Below, piece by piece: positions 24,187 through 32,966 of a DNA stretch of 64,000 nucleotides (positions are counted from its first letter, which is position 1; each line of letters starts with the position of its first letter). The DNA lies in assembly GCF_000522985.1 (NCBI RefSeq), contig NZ_CP007128.1, forward strand, positions 1,658,220 through 1,722,219. Direction: 5' to 3'. Source of the stretch: Gemmatirosa kalamazoonensis. GTDB lineage: Bacteria; Gemmatimonadota; Gemmatimonadetes; Gemmatimonadales; Gemmatimonadaceae. The position numbers and the translations under genes were made by a program. The notes under the pieces were generated by a model. The model was not told where the DNA came from and made no database searches. It saw nothing but the letters and a program-made list of their open reading frames with translations.

Positions 24187-24949
24187 CGACGCGGTACGGT
24201 CCGGTGACGACGACGCGCGGGGCGCCCGTCATGTGCCACGCCTGCCGCAGTCCGAAGAAGATGATCGCCCCGCTCAGGAGCCCCGATGGCAGCGAGCCGA
24301 CGACGGCGATGACCGGCAGCGCGAACGCGAACGCGAACACCACGACGAGCGCCTTGGCCAGCGACGGCGCATGCGACGGCGTACGCGACGGTGCATGCAC
24401 CGGCGTACGCGAATCCGTGCTGGCCGAATCGTTAGGCGCCCGGCGCGCCGAGTCGGCGGCCGCGCTCGTGGCGCTCTGCGAGCCCTTGAACGCGAGCGGC
24501 GTGTACGCGAGCCCGACGGCGCAGTAGGTCAGCACCGCGGCGAGGATCTGGAAGCCGCGCGCGCCGCGTCCGCCCGTCGCCTTCCGCACCGCCCAGCCGA
24601 CCATGTAGCCGATGAGGATCGCGACGATGCCGATCTCGAAGTCGGTGATGGCGACGACGGCGTAGTAGACGACCGCGCCGGCGATCGCCGCGCCGAGGCC
24701 GTACAGCACCGCGCGGCCCCACGTGCCCGCACCGCGCGCCGGCACCGCCGCCGCCTCCACCAGACGCCGGCAGTCGGCGCATACGCTCTTGCCGTTCAGG
24801 TGCCAGTACTCGGTCTCGATCGCGCGGCCGCACCCCGCGCACGCGACGGTCGGTTGGGCCGCCGTCGTGTCGGGGCCGGGCGCGTCGCGCACCACGCGGT
24901 CGAACCGCAGGTCGTCCGACGGGGAAGGGCCAGGAGACTCGGAGGTCAT
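24176..24949 (-). CDS. Zinc-ribbon multi-span membrane protein
   Basis: 257 residues from ATG 24949 (MTSESPGPSPSDD); a longer frame starts at 25009. A zinc finger CAGCGRAIETEYWHLNGKSVCADC lies near 33-60. Then come four to five hydrophobic segments, in two blocks separated by a Ser/Ala/Pro-rich loop (SRTPVHAPSRTPSHAPS). No catalytic motif is visible. It is the upstream partner of the M50 peptidase (11-bp overlap). The paired zinc ribbons suggest a functional pair. Confidence 0.8.
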   Translation of the reverse strand: MTSESPGPSPSDDLRFDRVVRDAPGPDTTAAQPTVACAGCGRAIETEYWHLNGKSVCADCRRLVEAAAVPARGAGTWGRAVLYGLGAAIAGAVVYYAVVAITDFEIGIVAILIGYMVGWAVRKATGGRGARGFQILAAVLTYCAVGLAYTPLAFKGSQSATSAAADSARRAPNDSASTDSRTPVHAPSRTPSHAPSLAKALVVVFAFAFALPVIAVVGSLPSGLLSGAIIFFGLRQAWHMTGAPRVVVTGPYRVGAG

Positions 24950-25028
24950 GTCACAGGACGACGGCCGGCCAGCGCCGGGGGTCACGAGCGCGTATAGGGA
25001 AAGTCCCATTTTCCTCTACGGAGTCAGG

Positions 25029-26807
25029 ATGCACAGCGCACGCTACGTCCCGCTATCCCTGCTGCTCGTCGCGCCGCTCGCCGCGCACGGCCAGGGGCCG
25101 ACGAACCGCTTCGGCAACCCCGCGCACGTCGCGCCGGCCCCCACCACGCCGGCGATCACGGTCCGCGACCTCCAGGTCCGGCTCTACCAGTTCGCCGACG
25201 ACTCGATGCAGGGCCGCCAGGTCGGGCGGGTCGGCAACAAGAAGGGCACCGACTACATCGCCGCGGAGGTGAAGCGGCTCGGCCTCGTGCCGGCGGGCGA
25301 CAACGGCACGTACTTCCAGGTGCTGCCGTACCACCTGCACACGTTCACGGACCACTCGCGCCTCACCGTCGACGGGAACCCGATGACGTGGCTCGCCGAC
25401 TGGGTCGCGATCCCCGGCGCGCGCGCGCCGCGCGCGGTGAGCGCGGTGCCGGTGGTCTTCGGCGGCACGGCCGGCGATACGACGACGCAGATCTCTGCCG
25501 CGCAGGCGGCGGGCAAGTTCGTCGTGCTGCTCGCCGCGAAGCCGACGCCGCAGCCGGCGTTCGCGGGACGCGGCGGGTTCGGCGCGGCGCCTAACCGATT
25601 CGCCGATGCGGCCGCCGTCGCGACGGTCGATCTCGACGCCGTGCCGGCCGCGCAGCGCGCGGCGCTCGCCACGCCGCAGGTCGCGTCGTCGAACGCGGTC
25701 GGCGGACGGGGTGGACGCGGCGGCGTGGCGGCCGCGCCGACCGACTCGGTGACGCTCCTCAAGCAGCAGATCGCGCAGCTCTCGCCCGCCGCCACCGTGC
25801 GCCTCACGCGCGCCGCGGCAGCGCGGCTGTTCCGCGGACGCGAGGTGTCGTCGCTCTCGGCGGGCGACGCCGGCGGCACGGTGACGGCATCGCTCGACTT
25901 CCTCGAGCTCCCGACCGACTGGGCGCGCAACGTCGTGGCGATCATCCCCGGCAGCGACCCGGCGCTCCGCCACGAGTACGTCGCGATCGGCGCGCACAAC
26001 GACCACATCGGCATCTCGACGCCGGTCGACAAGGACTCGCTGAAGGCGTTCAACGACGCGCGCAACCGCATGCTGATCGCGAACGACATGATCGCGCTGA
26101 AGCAGGAGCAGCTCGCGTCGATCCGCGTCAACATGGACAGCATCCGCCGGCTCTACCCGAAGGCGCGGCTCGACTCGATCAACAACGGCGCCGACGACGA
26201 CGGCTCGGGGTCGATGGGCGTGCTGGAGATCGCGGAGGCGATCCAGGCGATGCCGGTGAAGCCGAAGCGCTCGGTGCTGTTCGTGTGGCACACCGGCGAG
26301 GAGGGCGGCCTCGTGGGCTCGCGCTTCTTCACCACGAACCCGACGGTGCCGATGGACTCCGTCGTCGCGCAGATCAACATCGACATGATCGGCCGCGGCC
26401 GCGCCGAGGATCTCCCCGGCGGTGGTCCCGACTACCTCGGCGTCGTCGGCTCCTTCTTCGACTCGAAGGACCTCGGGGAGACGGTGGCGCGCGTGAACAA
26501 GAAGCAGGGGCGCCCGCTGCAGCTCGACTACAAGTACGACACGACGCTGACGTGGTCGGGGTACAACAACATCTACGGGCGCTCGGACCACTACAACTAC
26601 GCGCTGCAGGGCGTGCCGATCGCGTTCTTCTTCACGGGTCTGCACGGCGACTACCACCAGCGCACCGACGAGCCGGAGTGGATCGACTATCCGCACTACC
26701 AGCGGATCGCGAGCTACATCAAGGACATCGTCGTCGACGTGGGGAACGGGCCGCGTCCGCGGATGAACGGCTCGAAGCCGGCGAAGCCGGTCGCCGCGAT
26801 GCAGTGA
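25029..26807 (+). CDS. M28-family secreted zinc peptidase
   Basis: 592 residues from ATG 25029 with a signal peptide ending AAHGQ. The metal-binding order of M28 is intact: GAHNDHIG, NNGADDDGSGSMGVLE, HTGEEGGLVGS (catalytic Glu), INIDMIGR and GRSDHYNYALQGVP. An insert at about 180-290 forms a PA-like domain with a glycine-rich FAGRGGFG...GGRGGRGG loop. The product is likely an aminopeptidase or carboxypeptidase in the periplasm or outside. It diverges from the M50 pair. A second M28 gene of different subtype is at 60769. Confidence 0.92.
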   Translation: MHSARYVPLSLLLVAPLAAHGQGPTNRFGNPAHVAPAPTTPAITVRDLQVRLYQFADDSMQGRQVGRVGNKKGTDYIAAEVKRLGLVPAGDNGTYFQVLPYHLHTFTDHSRLTVDGNPMTWLADWVAIPGARAPRAVSAVPVVFGGTAGDTTTQISAAQAAGKFVVLLAAKPTPQPAFAGRGGFGAAPNRFADAAAVATVDLDAVPAAQRAALATPQVASSNAVGGRGGRGGVAAAPTDSVTLLKQQIAQLSPAATVRLTRAAAARLFRGREVSSLSAGDAGGTVTASLDFLELPTDWARNVVAIIPGSDPALRHEYVAIGAHNDHIGISTPVDKDSLKAFNDARNRMLIANDMIALKQEQLASIRVNMDSIRRLYPKARLDSINNGADDDGSGSMGVLEIAEAIQAMPVKPKRSVLFVWHTGEEGGLVGSRFFTTNPTVPMDSVVAQINIDMIGRGRAEDLPGGGPDYLGVVGSFFDSKDLGETVARVNKKQGRPLQLDYKYDTTLTWSGYNNIYGRSDHYNYALQGVPIAFFFTGLHGDYHQRTDEPEWIDYPHYQRIASYIKDIVVDVGNGPRPRMNGSKPAKPVAAMQ

Positions 26808-26812
26808 CGGCC

Positions 26813-26870
26813 GCTGCGTGGCTGCGTGGCTGCGTGAGAGGTGACGCAGCCACGCACCCACGCAGCCACG
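26813..26870. repeat. Word hairpin, family GCTGCGTG
   Basis: Three copies of GCTGCGTG, loop AGAGGTGA, then CGCAGCCACGCACCCACGCA and CGCAGCCACG on the return arm. It begins 6 bp after the M28 stop and separates it from the ADOP permease in the same direction. Confidence 0.85.
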
Positions 26871-26907
26871 CGTGGTGACGAACGCCCATTGACGCCCGCG
26901 GCCGCAC

Positions 26908-26936
26908 CCCTATATATGGCACTGACACATATAGGG
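26908..26936 (+). promoter_or_regulatory. Operator-like dyad over the ADOP start region
   Basis: CCCTATAT at 26908-26915 and ATATAGGG at 26929-26936 form a perfect 8-bp inverted repeat with a 13-bp spacer, the only AT-rich patch nearby. The right half ends in AGGGAG, which is also the likely ribosome-binding site for ATG 26944. ADOP-type permease genes are often regulated by PadR-like proteins that bind TATA-rich dyads; no PadR gene lies in this window. Confidence 0.6.
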
Positions 26937-26943
26937 AGCCGCC

Positions 26944-29628
26944 ATGTCCGACGCGCGCGAATGGGGCCGGGTCGTCCGCGACCGGCTGTCCGTGGAGGAC
27001 GCCGACGTCGTCGAGGAGCTCGCGCAGCACGCCGAGGCGCGATTCGCCGAGCTGCGCCTGCGCGGGCTGTCCGACGACGAGGCACGCCGACGCGTCCTCG
27101 AGGAGATGCCCGACGCCGCGCTCCTGGGACGCGCCCGGCGGCCGCGCCGAGAGCCGGTGCCGTTAGGCCGCGCCGACGGCGCACGGCTCGCCGGCGTGTG
27201 GCGCGACCTCGCCCTCGCCGCGCGCGCGCTCCGCTCGCGCCCGGTGTTCGCGCTCGCCGCGCTGCTCACGCTCGGCCTCGGCGTCGGCGCCGCCACCGCG
27301 GTCTTCAGCCTCGTCGACGGCGTGGTGTTGCGGCCGCTCCCGTACGCGCACCCCGACCGGCTCGTCATGCTGTTCGAGGGGAACACCGCGAAAGGGCTCG
27401 CGCGCCAGCCGCTCTCGCCGGTGAACCTCATGGACTACCGCGCGCTCGGCCGCGACTTCGACGACGTCGCGGCGTGGTGGCGCCCGGAGGTCGATCTCGT
27501 CGACGACGTCGGAGAGCCGATCCGCGTCCCGACCGTGGAGGCGAGCGAGAACCTGTTCCGCGTGCTCGGCGTCGCGCCGCAGATCGGCCGCGCGTTCCCG
27601 ATCACGCCGCGCCTCTACGGCACGGAGGCGGAGGCCGTCATCAGCGACCGGCTGTGGCGCACGCGCTTCGGCGCCGCGCCGTCGACCGTCGGTCGCACGG
27701 TGCGCCTCAACGGCGCGGTGTTCACCGTCGTCGGCGTCATGCCGCCCGGCTTCCAGTTCCCGGGCGAGACCGACGTCTGGCAGCGGCTGCAGTGGGACAT
27801 GACGCAGCACAGCCGCGGCGCGCACTTCATGGGCGCCGTCGCGCGCCTCGCGCCGGGGGTCGCCCCCGAGCGCGCGACCCGCGACCTCGCTGCGTTAGGC
27901 GCGCGACTCGGCGCGGAGCACACCGCGACGAACGCCGGCTGGGCGGCCGAGGCGGTGCCGCTGCGCGACGACGTGGCCGGCGTGTTCCGACCGGGGCTCC
28001 TCGCGCTGTTCGGTGCCTCGGGCCTGCTCCTGCTCGTCGCGTGCATCAACGTCGCGAACCTGCTGCTCGCCCGCGCCACGACGCGCCGTGCGGAGACGGC
28101 GGTCCGCACCGCGCTCGGCGCCACGCGCGCGCGCCTCGTGCGCCAGCTCCTGGCCGAGAGCCTCGTGCTCGGCACGGCAGGCACCGCGCTCGGGCTGCTC
28201 GTGGCGTGGGCGGCGGTGCGCGGCTTCCTCGCCTGGACGCCGGTCGACGTGCCGCGTGCGGCGGAGGTGGGGATGCATGCACCGGTGCTCGCGTTCGCCG
28301 CCGTGCTCGCGCTCGCGACCACGCTCGCGTTCGGGCTCGCCCCGGCGCTCGCGGCGACGCGCGACTCGCTCCAGTCGACGCTGCGCGATCACGGACGCGG
28401 GATGTCCGGCGGACGCGTCGCGCGCCGCCAGCGCAGCGCGCTCGTCGTCGCCGAGGTCGCGTTCGCCGTCGCGCTGCTGTGCGGTGCCGGACTCCTCGTG
28501 CGCACCGTGTCGACGCTGCTCCGCCAGCACACCGGCGTCGCGGCCCCCGAGAGCGCCGTGGCGGTCGACGTGCAGCTCCCCGACGCGCGCTATCAGGACT
28601 GGACGCGCGTCGCGAGCTTCTACGCGTCGCTCATGACCGGCGTGCGCACGCATGCCGGCGTCACGGCCGCGGGCGCGACGAACTTCCTCCCGCTCGACGC
28701 CGGCTGGCGCATCCCGTTCCGCATCGTCGACGCGCCGAGTGACGACCCGCAGGGCGAGCGCACGACGCAGTACGTGTCGGTCGACGAGGGCTACTTCCAC
28801 GCGCTCGGCGTGCGGCTCCTGCGAGGACGCACGTTCGAGGCGCGCGACGACGCCGACGCGCCGGGCGTGGTCGTCATCAACGAGACGATGGCGCGCCGGT
28901 TCTGGCCCGACGAGAACCCGGTCGGTCGCCGCGTCGCGCTCACGTCGCGCAACATCGGGCCGCTTGGCCACCGCATCCGCGAGTCGGCGGAGGCGGAGAT
29001 CGTCGGCGTCGTGTCGGACGTCAAGAACACCGCGCTCACCGAAGCGCCCGAGCCGGCGATGTACTCGTCGGCGCGTCAGTTCCCGTTCCGCAAGCTGTAC
29101 GTCGTGCTGCGCGGCGCCGGCGGCTCGGCGACGCTCGCCGCGGTCGTGCGCGACGAGGTGCGCCGCCTCGACCCGTCGCTCACGCTGGGCCGCGCGCGGA
29201 GCCTCGACCGCGTGCTCGCCGCGTCGGTGGATCCGCCGCGGCTCGTCATGCTGCTGATGGTCGCGTTCGCCGCGGTCGCGCTGTTGCTCGCCGCGGTCGG
29301 CATCTACGGCATCCTGTCGTACACCGTGCAGCGCCGGCGCCGCGAGTTCGGCGTCCGCCTCGCGTTAGGCGCCCGTCCCTCCGACGTGCTGCGCCCGGTG
29401 GTGCGCGAAGCGCTCGGCCTCGCGCTCGGCGGCGCGGCGATCGGCGTCGCGCTCGCGGTGGCCGGCGGCCGCTTCCTCGCCGGACTGCTCTACGGCGTGA
29501 CGCCGGCCGACCCGCTGACGATGCTCGCCGTGGTGAGCGTGGTGCTCGCGGTGACGCTCGCGTCGTCGGTACTTCCGGGCCGCCGCGCGGCGCGCACGGA
29601 CCCCGGTCGGACGCTGCGCGACGACTGA
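26944..29628 (+). CDS. ADOP-type orphan ABC permease
   Basis: 894 residues. An N-terminal cytosolic prefix domain (VRDRLSVEDADVVEELAQHAEARFAELRLRGLSDDEARRRVLEEM) identifies the acidobacterial duplicated orphan permease group. It is followed by a MacB-type periplasmic domain and an FtsX core (LLLLVACINVANLLLARATTRRAETAVRTALGATRARLVRQLLAESLVL), and then a duplicated second half ending LLLAAVGIYGILSYTVQRRRREFGVRLALGARPSDV. No ATPase gene is adjacent, as is usual for this group. Export or envelope signalling is inferred. The operator-like dyad sits at its 5' end. Confidence 0.93.
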   Translation: MSDAREWGRVVRDRLSVEDADVVEELAQHAEARFAELRLRGLSDDEARRRVLEEMPDAALLGRARRPRREPVPLGRADGARLAGVWRDLALAARALRSRPVFALAALLTLGLGVGAATAVFSLVDGVVLRPLPYAHPDRLVMLFEGNTAKGLARQPLSPVNLMDYRALGRDFDDVAAWWRPEVDLVDDVGEPIRVPTVEASENLFRVLGVAPQIGRAFPITPRLYGTEAEAVISDRLWRTRFGAAPSTVGRTVRLNGAVFTVVGVMPPGFQFPGETDVWQRLQWDMTQHSRGAHFMGAVARLAPGVAPERATRDLAALGARLGAEHTATNAGWAAEAVPLRDDVAGVFRPGLLALFGASGLLLLVACINVANLLLARATTRRAETAVRTALGATRARLVRQLLAESLVLGTAGTALGLLVAWAAVRGFLAWTPVDVPRAAEVGMHAPVLAFAAVLALATTLAFGLAPALAATRDSLQSTLRDHGRGMSGGRVARRQRSALVVAEVAFAVALLCGAGLLVRTVSTLLRQHTGVAAPESAVAVDVQLPDARYQDWTRVASFYASLMTGVRTHAGVTAAGATNFLPLDAGWRIPFRIVDAPSDDPQGERTTQYVSVDEGYFHALGVRLLRGRTFEARDDADAPGVVVINETMARRFWPDENPVGRRVALTSRNIGPLGHRIRESAEAEIVGVVSDVKNTALTEAPEPAMYSSARQFPFRKLYVVLRGAGGSATLAAVVRDEVRRLDPSLTLGRARSLDRVLAASVDPPRLVMLLMVAFAAVALLLAAVGIYGILSYTVQRRRREFGVRLALGARPSDVLRPVVREALGLALGGAAIGVALAVAGGRFLAGLLYGVTPADPLTMLAVVSVVLAVTLASSVLPGRRAARTDPGRTLRDD

Positions 29629-29654
29629 GGGAACCGGGTGCGCTTCGAACGGCG

Positions 29655-29805
29655 CGGGCGATGCTGCGCTGACGGTGAGGCGCGATGCTGCGCTCGCACC
29701 GTCTCGCACCGCTGAACCACGCAGTACGGCGCGGTGCCGCGGTGTGAGACGTCGTTCGCGCATCACGGCGCTTCACCGTCAGCGCCGTATCGCAGCCGCC
29801 GTCAC
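29655..29805. repeat. ~140-bp dispersed repeat between convergent genes, copy 1
   Basis: From GATGCTGCGCTGACGG to CCGCCGTCACCGG it matches 41800-41931 closely, for example GTGTGAGACGTCGTTCGC versus GATGTGAGACGTCGCTTGCG and TTCACCGTCAGCGCCGTATC in both. It carries internal inverted repeats (CTCGCACCGTCTCGCACC against GGTGTGAGACG). Both copies lie between convergent genes, so bidirectional termination is plausible. Confidence 0.78.
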
Positions 29806-29813
29806 CGGCGCCG

Positions 29814-30485
29814 TCAATCCGCGAGCCGGTACCCCGCGCCGCGCACCGTGACGACGTAATCCGCCCCGCCCAACCGCTGCCGCAGCGCGGCGAGGTGCGT
29901 CTCCACGGTGCGCGACTCGGCGCCCGGCGCGTAGCCCCACACCTCGCGCAGCAGCTCGGCGCGCGACACGACGCGGCCGCGGTGGCGCACGAGTGCGGCC
30001 AGCAGGTCGAACTCCTTCGGACGCAGCACGAGCTCCTCGTCGCCGCGCTTCACCGTGCGTGCGGCGAGGTCGATCGCGAGGTCACCGACACGCGCGGCGT
30101 TGGGCGTCGCCGCAGTGCCGGCGCGGCGGAGCAGGGCGCGCACGCGCGCGAGCAGCTCGCGCAGCCCCACCGGCTTCACGACGTAGTCGTCGGCGCCGAG
30201 CCCGAAGCCTCGCAGCTTCTCCTCCTCGGTGCCGAGCGCGGTCAGCAGGAGCACCGGTGCAGCGATCCCCTCGTCGCGCAGCCGCTGCAGCACGGTGAAG
30301 CCCCCCATCGCCGGCAGCATGAGGTCGAGCAGCACGAGATCGAATGCGCCGGCCCGCGCCGCCGCGAGCCCGTCCGCCCCGTTCGCGGCGACGGTCACCG
30401 CGTATCCCTCGTGCTCGAGGTTCGTCCGCAGCGTCGCCGCGTAGTCGCGATTGTCCTCGACGATCAGGATGTTAGGCATGGCCAT
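29814..30485 (-). CDS. OmpR-family response regulator
   Basis: 223 residues. The receiver domain has the acidic pair in IVEDNRDY, phospho-acceptor Asp in LVLLDLMLP and Lys in VVKPVGL. A winged-helix C-terminal domain (LRPKEFDLLAALVRHRGRVVSRAELLREVWGY...TVETHLAALRQRLG) binds DNA. The start is ATG 30485 or, more like the family, ATG 30479 (MPNILIVED), whose codon is directly joined to the CCTAAC heptamer. It follows the histidine kinase gene (30690) in the same direction, so they form a two-component system. Confidence 0.94.
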   Translation of the reverse strand: MAMPNILIVEDNRDYAATLRTNLEHEGYAVTVAANGADGLAAARAGAFDLVLLDLMLPAMGGFTVLQRLRDEGIAAPVLLLTALGTEEEKLRGFGLGADDYVVKPVGLRELLARVRALLRRAGTAATPNAARVGDLAIDLAARTVKRGDEELVLRPKEFDLLAALVRHRGRVVSRAELLREVWGYAPGAESRTVETHLAALRQRLGGADYVVTVRGAGYRLAD

Positions 30486-30486
30486 T

Positions 30487-30662
30487 CGGTCTCACGCGGA
30501 GCCGCGGAGGACGCGGAGAAGTACCCTCTCGTTCTTGAACCGCAGAGGACACAGAGGAGAACCCCTTCAAGAAAGTTGGTGTTCTCTGTGCCCTCCGTGT
30601 CCTCTGTGGTTCAAATCAAAGAGGCAGTCCTCTGCGGCCCTCCGCGTCCTCTGCGGTTCAAA
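30487..30662. repeat. Composite word hairpin between kinase and regulator genes
   Basis: The left part carries the CGCGGAG word (CTCACGCGGAGCCGCGGAGG). Next comes a second word: GAACCGCAGAGGACACAGAG pairs with CCTCCGTGTCCTCTGTGGTT to make a long stem over about 30537-30615, and a further arm (CCTCTGCGGCCCTCCGCGTC) follows. The structure lies in the 204-bp space between the kinase and regulator genes, where it could reduce or uncouple expression of the regulator. Confidence 0.8.
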
Positions 30663-30689
30663 GGTGCTCCGCACGTCCCCCTCGTGAGC

Positions 30690-32264
30690 TCATGCCGGCA
30701 GCTCGATCACGGCGCGTGTGCCGCCCCCGGGAGCGTCGTCGAGCCACACGCGGCCGCCGTGCGACTGGGCGATGTTGCGGACGACCGCGAGACCGAGGCC
30801 CGTGCCGGCGCGCTCCGAGGCGCGGTCGCGCGACAGGCGCTCGTACGGCTCGAACACGCGCATGCGCTCCGCGCGCGGCACGCCCGCGCCGGCGTCGTCG
30901 ACGTGGAATCGCACGCGGTCGCCGTCGGCCGATGCGCCGAGCGTCACCGGTCCCGCGCCGCCGTACTTCAGCGCGTTGTCGACGAGGTTCACGAGCGCCT
31001 GGCGGAGCAGGTCGCGGTCGCCGTGCGCGGCCAGCGACGCGTCGGCGTCCACGACGAGCGTGCGTCCCGCGTCGTCGGCGGCGAGTCGCACGTCCTCGGC
31101 GACGTCGTCGAGCAGCGCGCGCACGGGCACCGTGACACGTCGCGGCCGCAGCCCCACGGCGCCGGCGCGCGAGAACAGCAGCACGTTCTCCACCAGCGCG
31201 AGCAGGCGGCGCCCCTCGCGCACCACCGAGCTCGCGAGGCGTCCACGCTCGGCCGCGTCGCGCGCACGATCCATCGCGAGCGTCTCGCCGGCGAGCAGGA
31301 TCTGCGCGAGCGGCATGCGCAGGTCGTGCGACACGCCGGCGACGAAGTCGGCGCGCTCGCGCTCGAGCGCCGTCTCGCGCCGCGACGCGCTCACCGCGAG
31401 CACGATGACGACGACCGTGCCGAGCTGCAGCGCGCCGAGCTGCCAGAGCTGCGCGACGGGCACGGGCGGCCCGAGCGGCACCGCGACCTGACCGGCGTGC
31501 AGCGCCACCGCGATCGTGAGCGCGTCGAGCGCGCCGCGTGGGTGCACGGTGGCGCGGATGCCGCGCGTGGCGTCGATCGCGCCGAACAGCCGCGCGCCGC
31601 CGGCGCCCGTCACGGCGAGCGACGACGAGTCGAGCGTGGCGAGCGCCGACGCGGGATCGACGAGCAGCGGGCGCAGGACGTCGTGCCCGAACAGCAGCGC
31701 CGTGGTGCGCCGCGCGTCGGCCACGAGCCCCACGACGCCGCGCGCCGCGTCGGGCGCTTCGTGCCAGATGAGGGTCACGAGCACATCGTCGCCGAGCCGC
31801 GGGTCGGACACGAGGTGCACGGTGGGCCCGAGCGGCTCGCGCGCGCGGTGTGCCTCGGCCCGCGCGAGCTCGACGAGCACCGCCGGCGGCGCCACGGGGC
31901 CGGCGAGCGTCGCCGCGTCGAGCGCGCCGGTGGCGGCGTCGAGGCGGAAGAACGCGCTGGCCGGCAGCACCGCGCGGCACCGGCACCGCTCGCCCTCGCG
32001 CTGCGCGCGCGCCAGCATGCCGACCGCGGTCGCGTTAGGCACCGCGCTCGTCGCCGCCGGCGCGAGCATCTCGGCGGCGAGCGCGGTGAGCCGCGCCGAG
32101 GCGCGCGCGGCGGTCTGGTCGGCGACGGCGAGCATCACGGCGCGCGCCGCCGCGCGGTTGCGCGTCCGGTCGTGGACGACCGCCATCGACGCGGCGAGCA
32201 TCGCGGCGCCGAGCAGCGCGGCGGCCACCCACAGCACCGACGATGCGCGAGAGGAGGACGGCAT
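30690..32264 (-). CDS. Membrane sensor histidine kinase
   Basis: 524 residues. A signal-anchor helix lies at about 8-32 and a second hydrophobic segment near 270-290; between them is a roughly 240-residue periplasmic sensor. The H-box is GVSHDLRMPLAQILL (phospho-acceptor His near 311). The ATPase domain has NLVDNALKYGG, VDDAGAGVP and GTGLGLAVVRNIAQSHGG. The HAMP domain appears short or absent. The gene is preceded by the methyltransferase with a 12-bp gap, and it is followed by its response regulator. Confidence 0.93.
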   Translation of the reverse strand: MPSSSRASSVLWVAAALLGAAMLAASMAVVHDRTRNRAAARAVMLAVADQTAARASARLTALAAEMLAPAATSAVPNATAVGMLARAQREGERCRCRAVLPASAFFRLDAATGALDAATLAGPVAPPAVLVELARAEAHRAREPLGPTVHLVSDPRLGDDVLVTLIWHEAPDAARGVVGLVADARRTTALLFGHDVLRPLLVDPASALATLDSSSLAVTGAGGARLFGAIDATRGIRATVHPRGALDALTIAVALHAGQVAVPLGPPVPVAQLWQLGALQLGTVVVIVLAVSASRRETALERERADFVAGVSHDLRMPLAQILLAGETLAMDRARDAAERGRLASSVVREGRRLLALVENVLLFSRAGAVGLRPRRVTVPVRALLDDVAEDVRLAADDAGRTLVVDADASLAAHGDRDLLRQALVNLVDNALKYGGAGPVTLGASADGDRVRFHVDDAGAGVPRAERMRVFEPYERLSRDRASERAGTGLGLAVVRNIAQSHGGRVWLDDAPGGGTRAVIELPA

Positions 32265-32276
32265 GACGTCCTCGGC

Positions 32277-32966
32277 TCAGCCCTCGCGCCTCGCCACGAC
32301 GCAGATGTGCCGCGACCCCGCCGCGCCGAACGGTCGGCCGAGCGCGCAGAGCGCCCGTGCGACCGTGCGGCTCCCGCGCAGCGCGCGCGCCCCGCGCGTG
32401 TGCCGCACCGCCTTCAGCCACCCCTCGAACTGGTAGCACGGCCGGTCGTGGAAGTGGCGCACCGACACGACGCGCAGCGGGCTCGCCTCGATCATCCCCA
32501 CGAACTCGTGGAAGCGGGACGGGCGCATGTGCTCCGTGAGCACCGCGTGCCCGCCCGGTACGAGCGCGTCGTGGATCTCGCACAGCGTCGTCGCGCACTC
32601 CGCGGGGCCGAGCTGCCAGCTGTACAACCCGTCCGACGCGACGATCGCGTCGAACGCCGCGGGCGCGAACGGCAGCTCGGTCGCGCTGCCGCACGCGTAC
32701 GCCGGCCCGGGGAGCAGCGTGCGCGCGCGCCGCACCGCGGTCGGCGAGAGATCGATCGCGTGCAGCTCCGTGGGCAGCTCGGCGAGTCGTCGGGTGAGCT
32801 GCCCGAGGCTGCAGCCGAGGTCCAGCGTGCGTCGCGGCGCGAGCTCGGCGACGATGCGCGCGACGCGCTCGTGGCGCAGCGTCTCCACCCCGCGCTCGCT
32901 GAACGACCACGGCTCGTCCTCCGCCCGGTACAGACCCTCGAAGTGGCGCAGCGCGTCGTGCGTCAC
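32277..32966 (-). CDS. Class I SAM-dependent methyltransferase
   Basis: 229 residues from GTG 32966, which overlaps the deacetylase stop by four bases (GTGA). SAM motif I is TLDLGCSLGQLTRRLAELP; AIDLSPTAVRRAR and FDAIVASDGLYSWQL follow. The order resembles NodS/CheR-like small-molecule methyltransferases. Together with the overlapping polysaccharide deacetylase it suggests modification of a sugar or aminosugar, as in nod-type pairs, though this link is inference. Confidence 0.85.
   Translation of the reverse strand: MTHDALRHFEGLYRAEDEPWSFSERGVETLRHERVARIVAELAPRRTLDLGCSLGQLTRRLAELPTELHAIDLSPTAVRRARTLLPGPAYACGSATELPFAPAAFDAIVASDGLYSWQLGPAECATTLCEIHDALVPGGHAVLTEHMRPSRFHEFVGMIEASPLRVVSVRHFHDRPCYQFEGWLKAVRHTRGARALRGSRTVARALCALGRPFGAAGSRHICVVARREG

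Noticed and set aside
30535-30662. Possible CRISPR or riboswitch in the gap between kinase and regulator genes
   Set aside because: The region is explained by nested inverted words; there is no spacer pattern and no known aptamer consensus was recognised.
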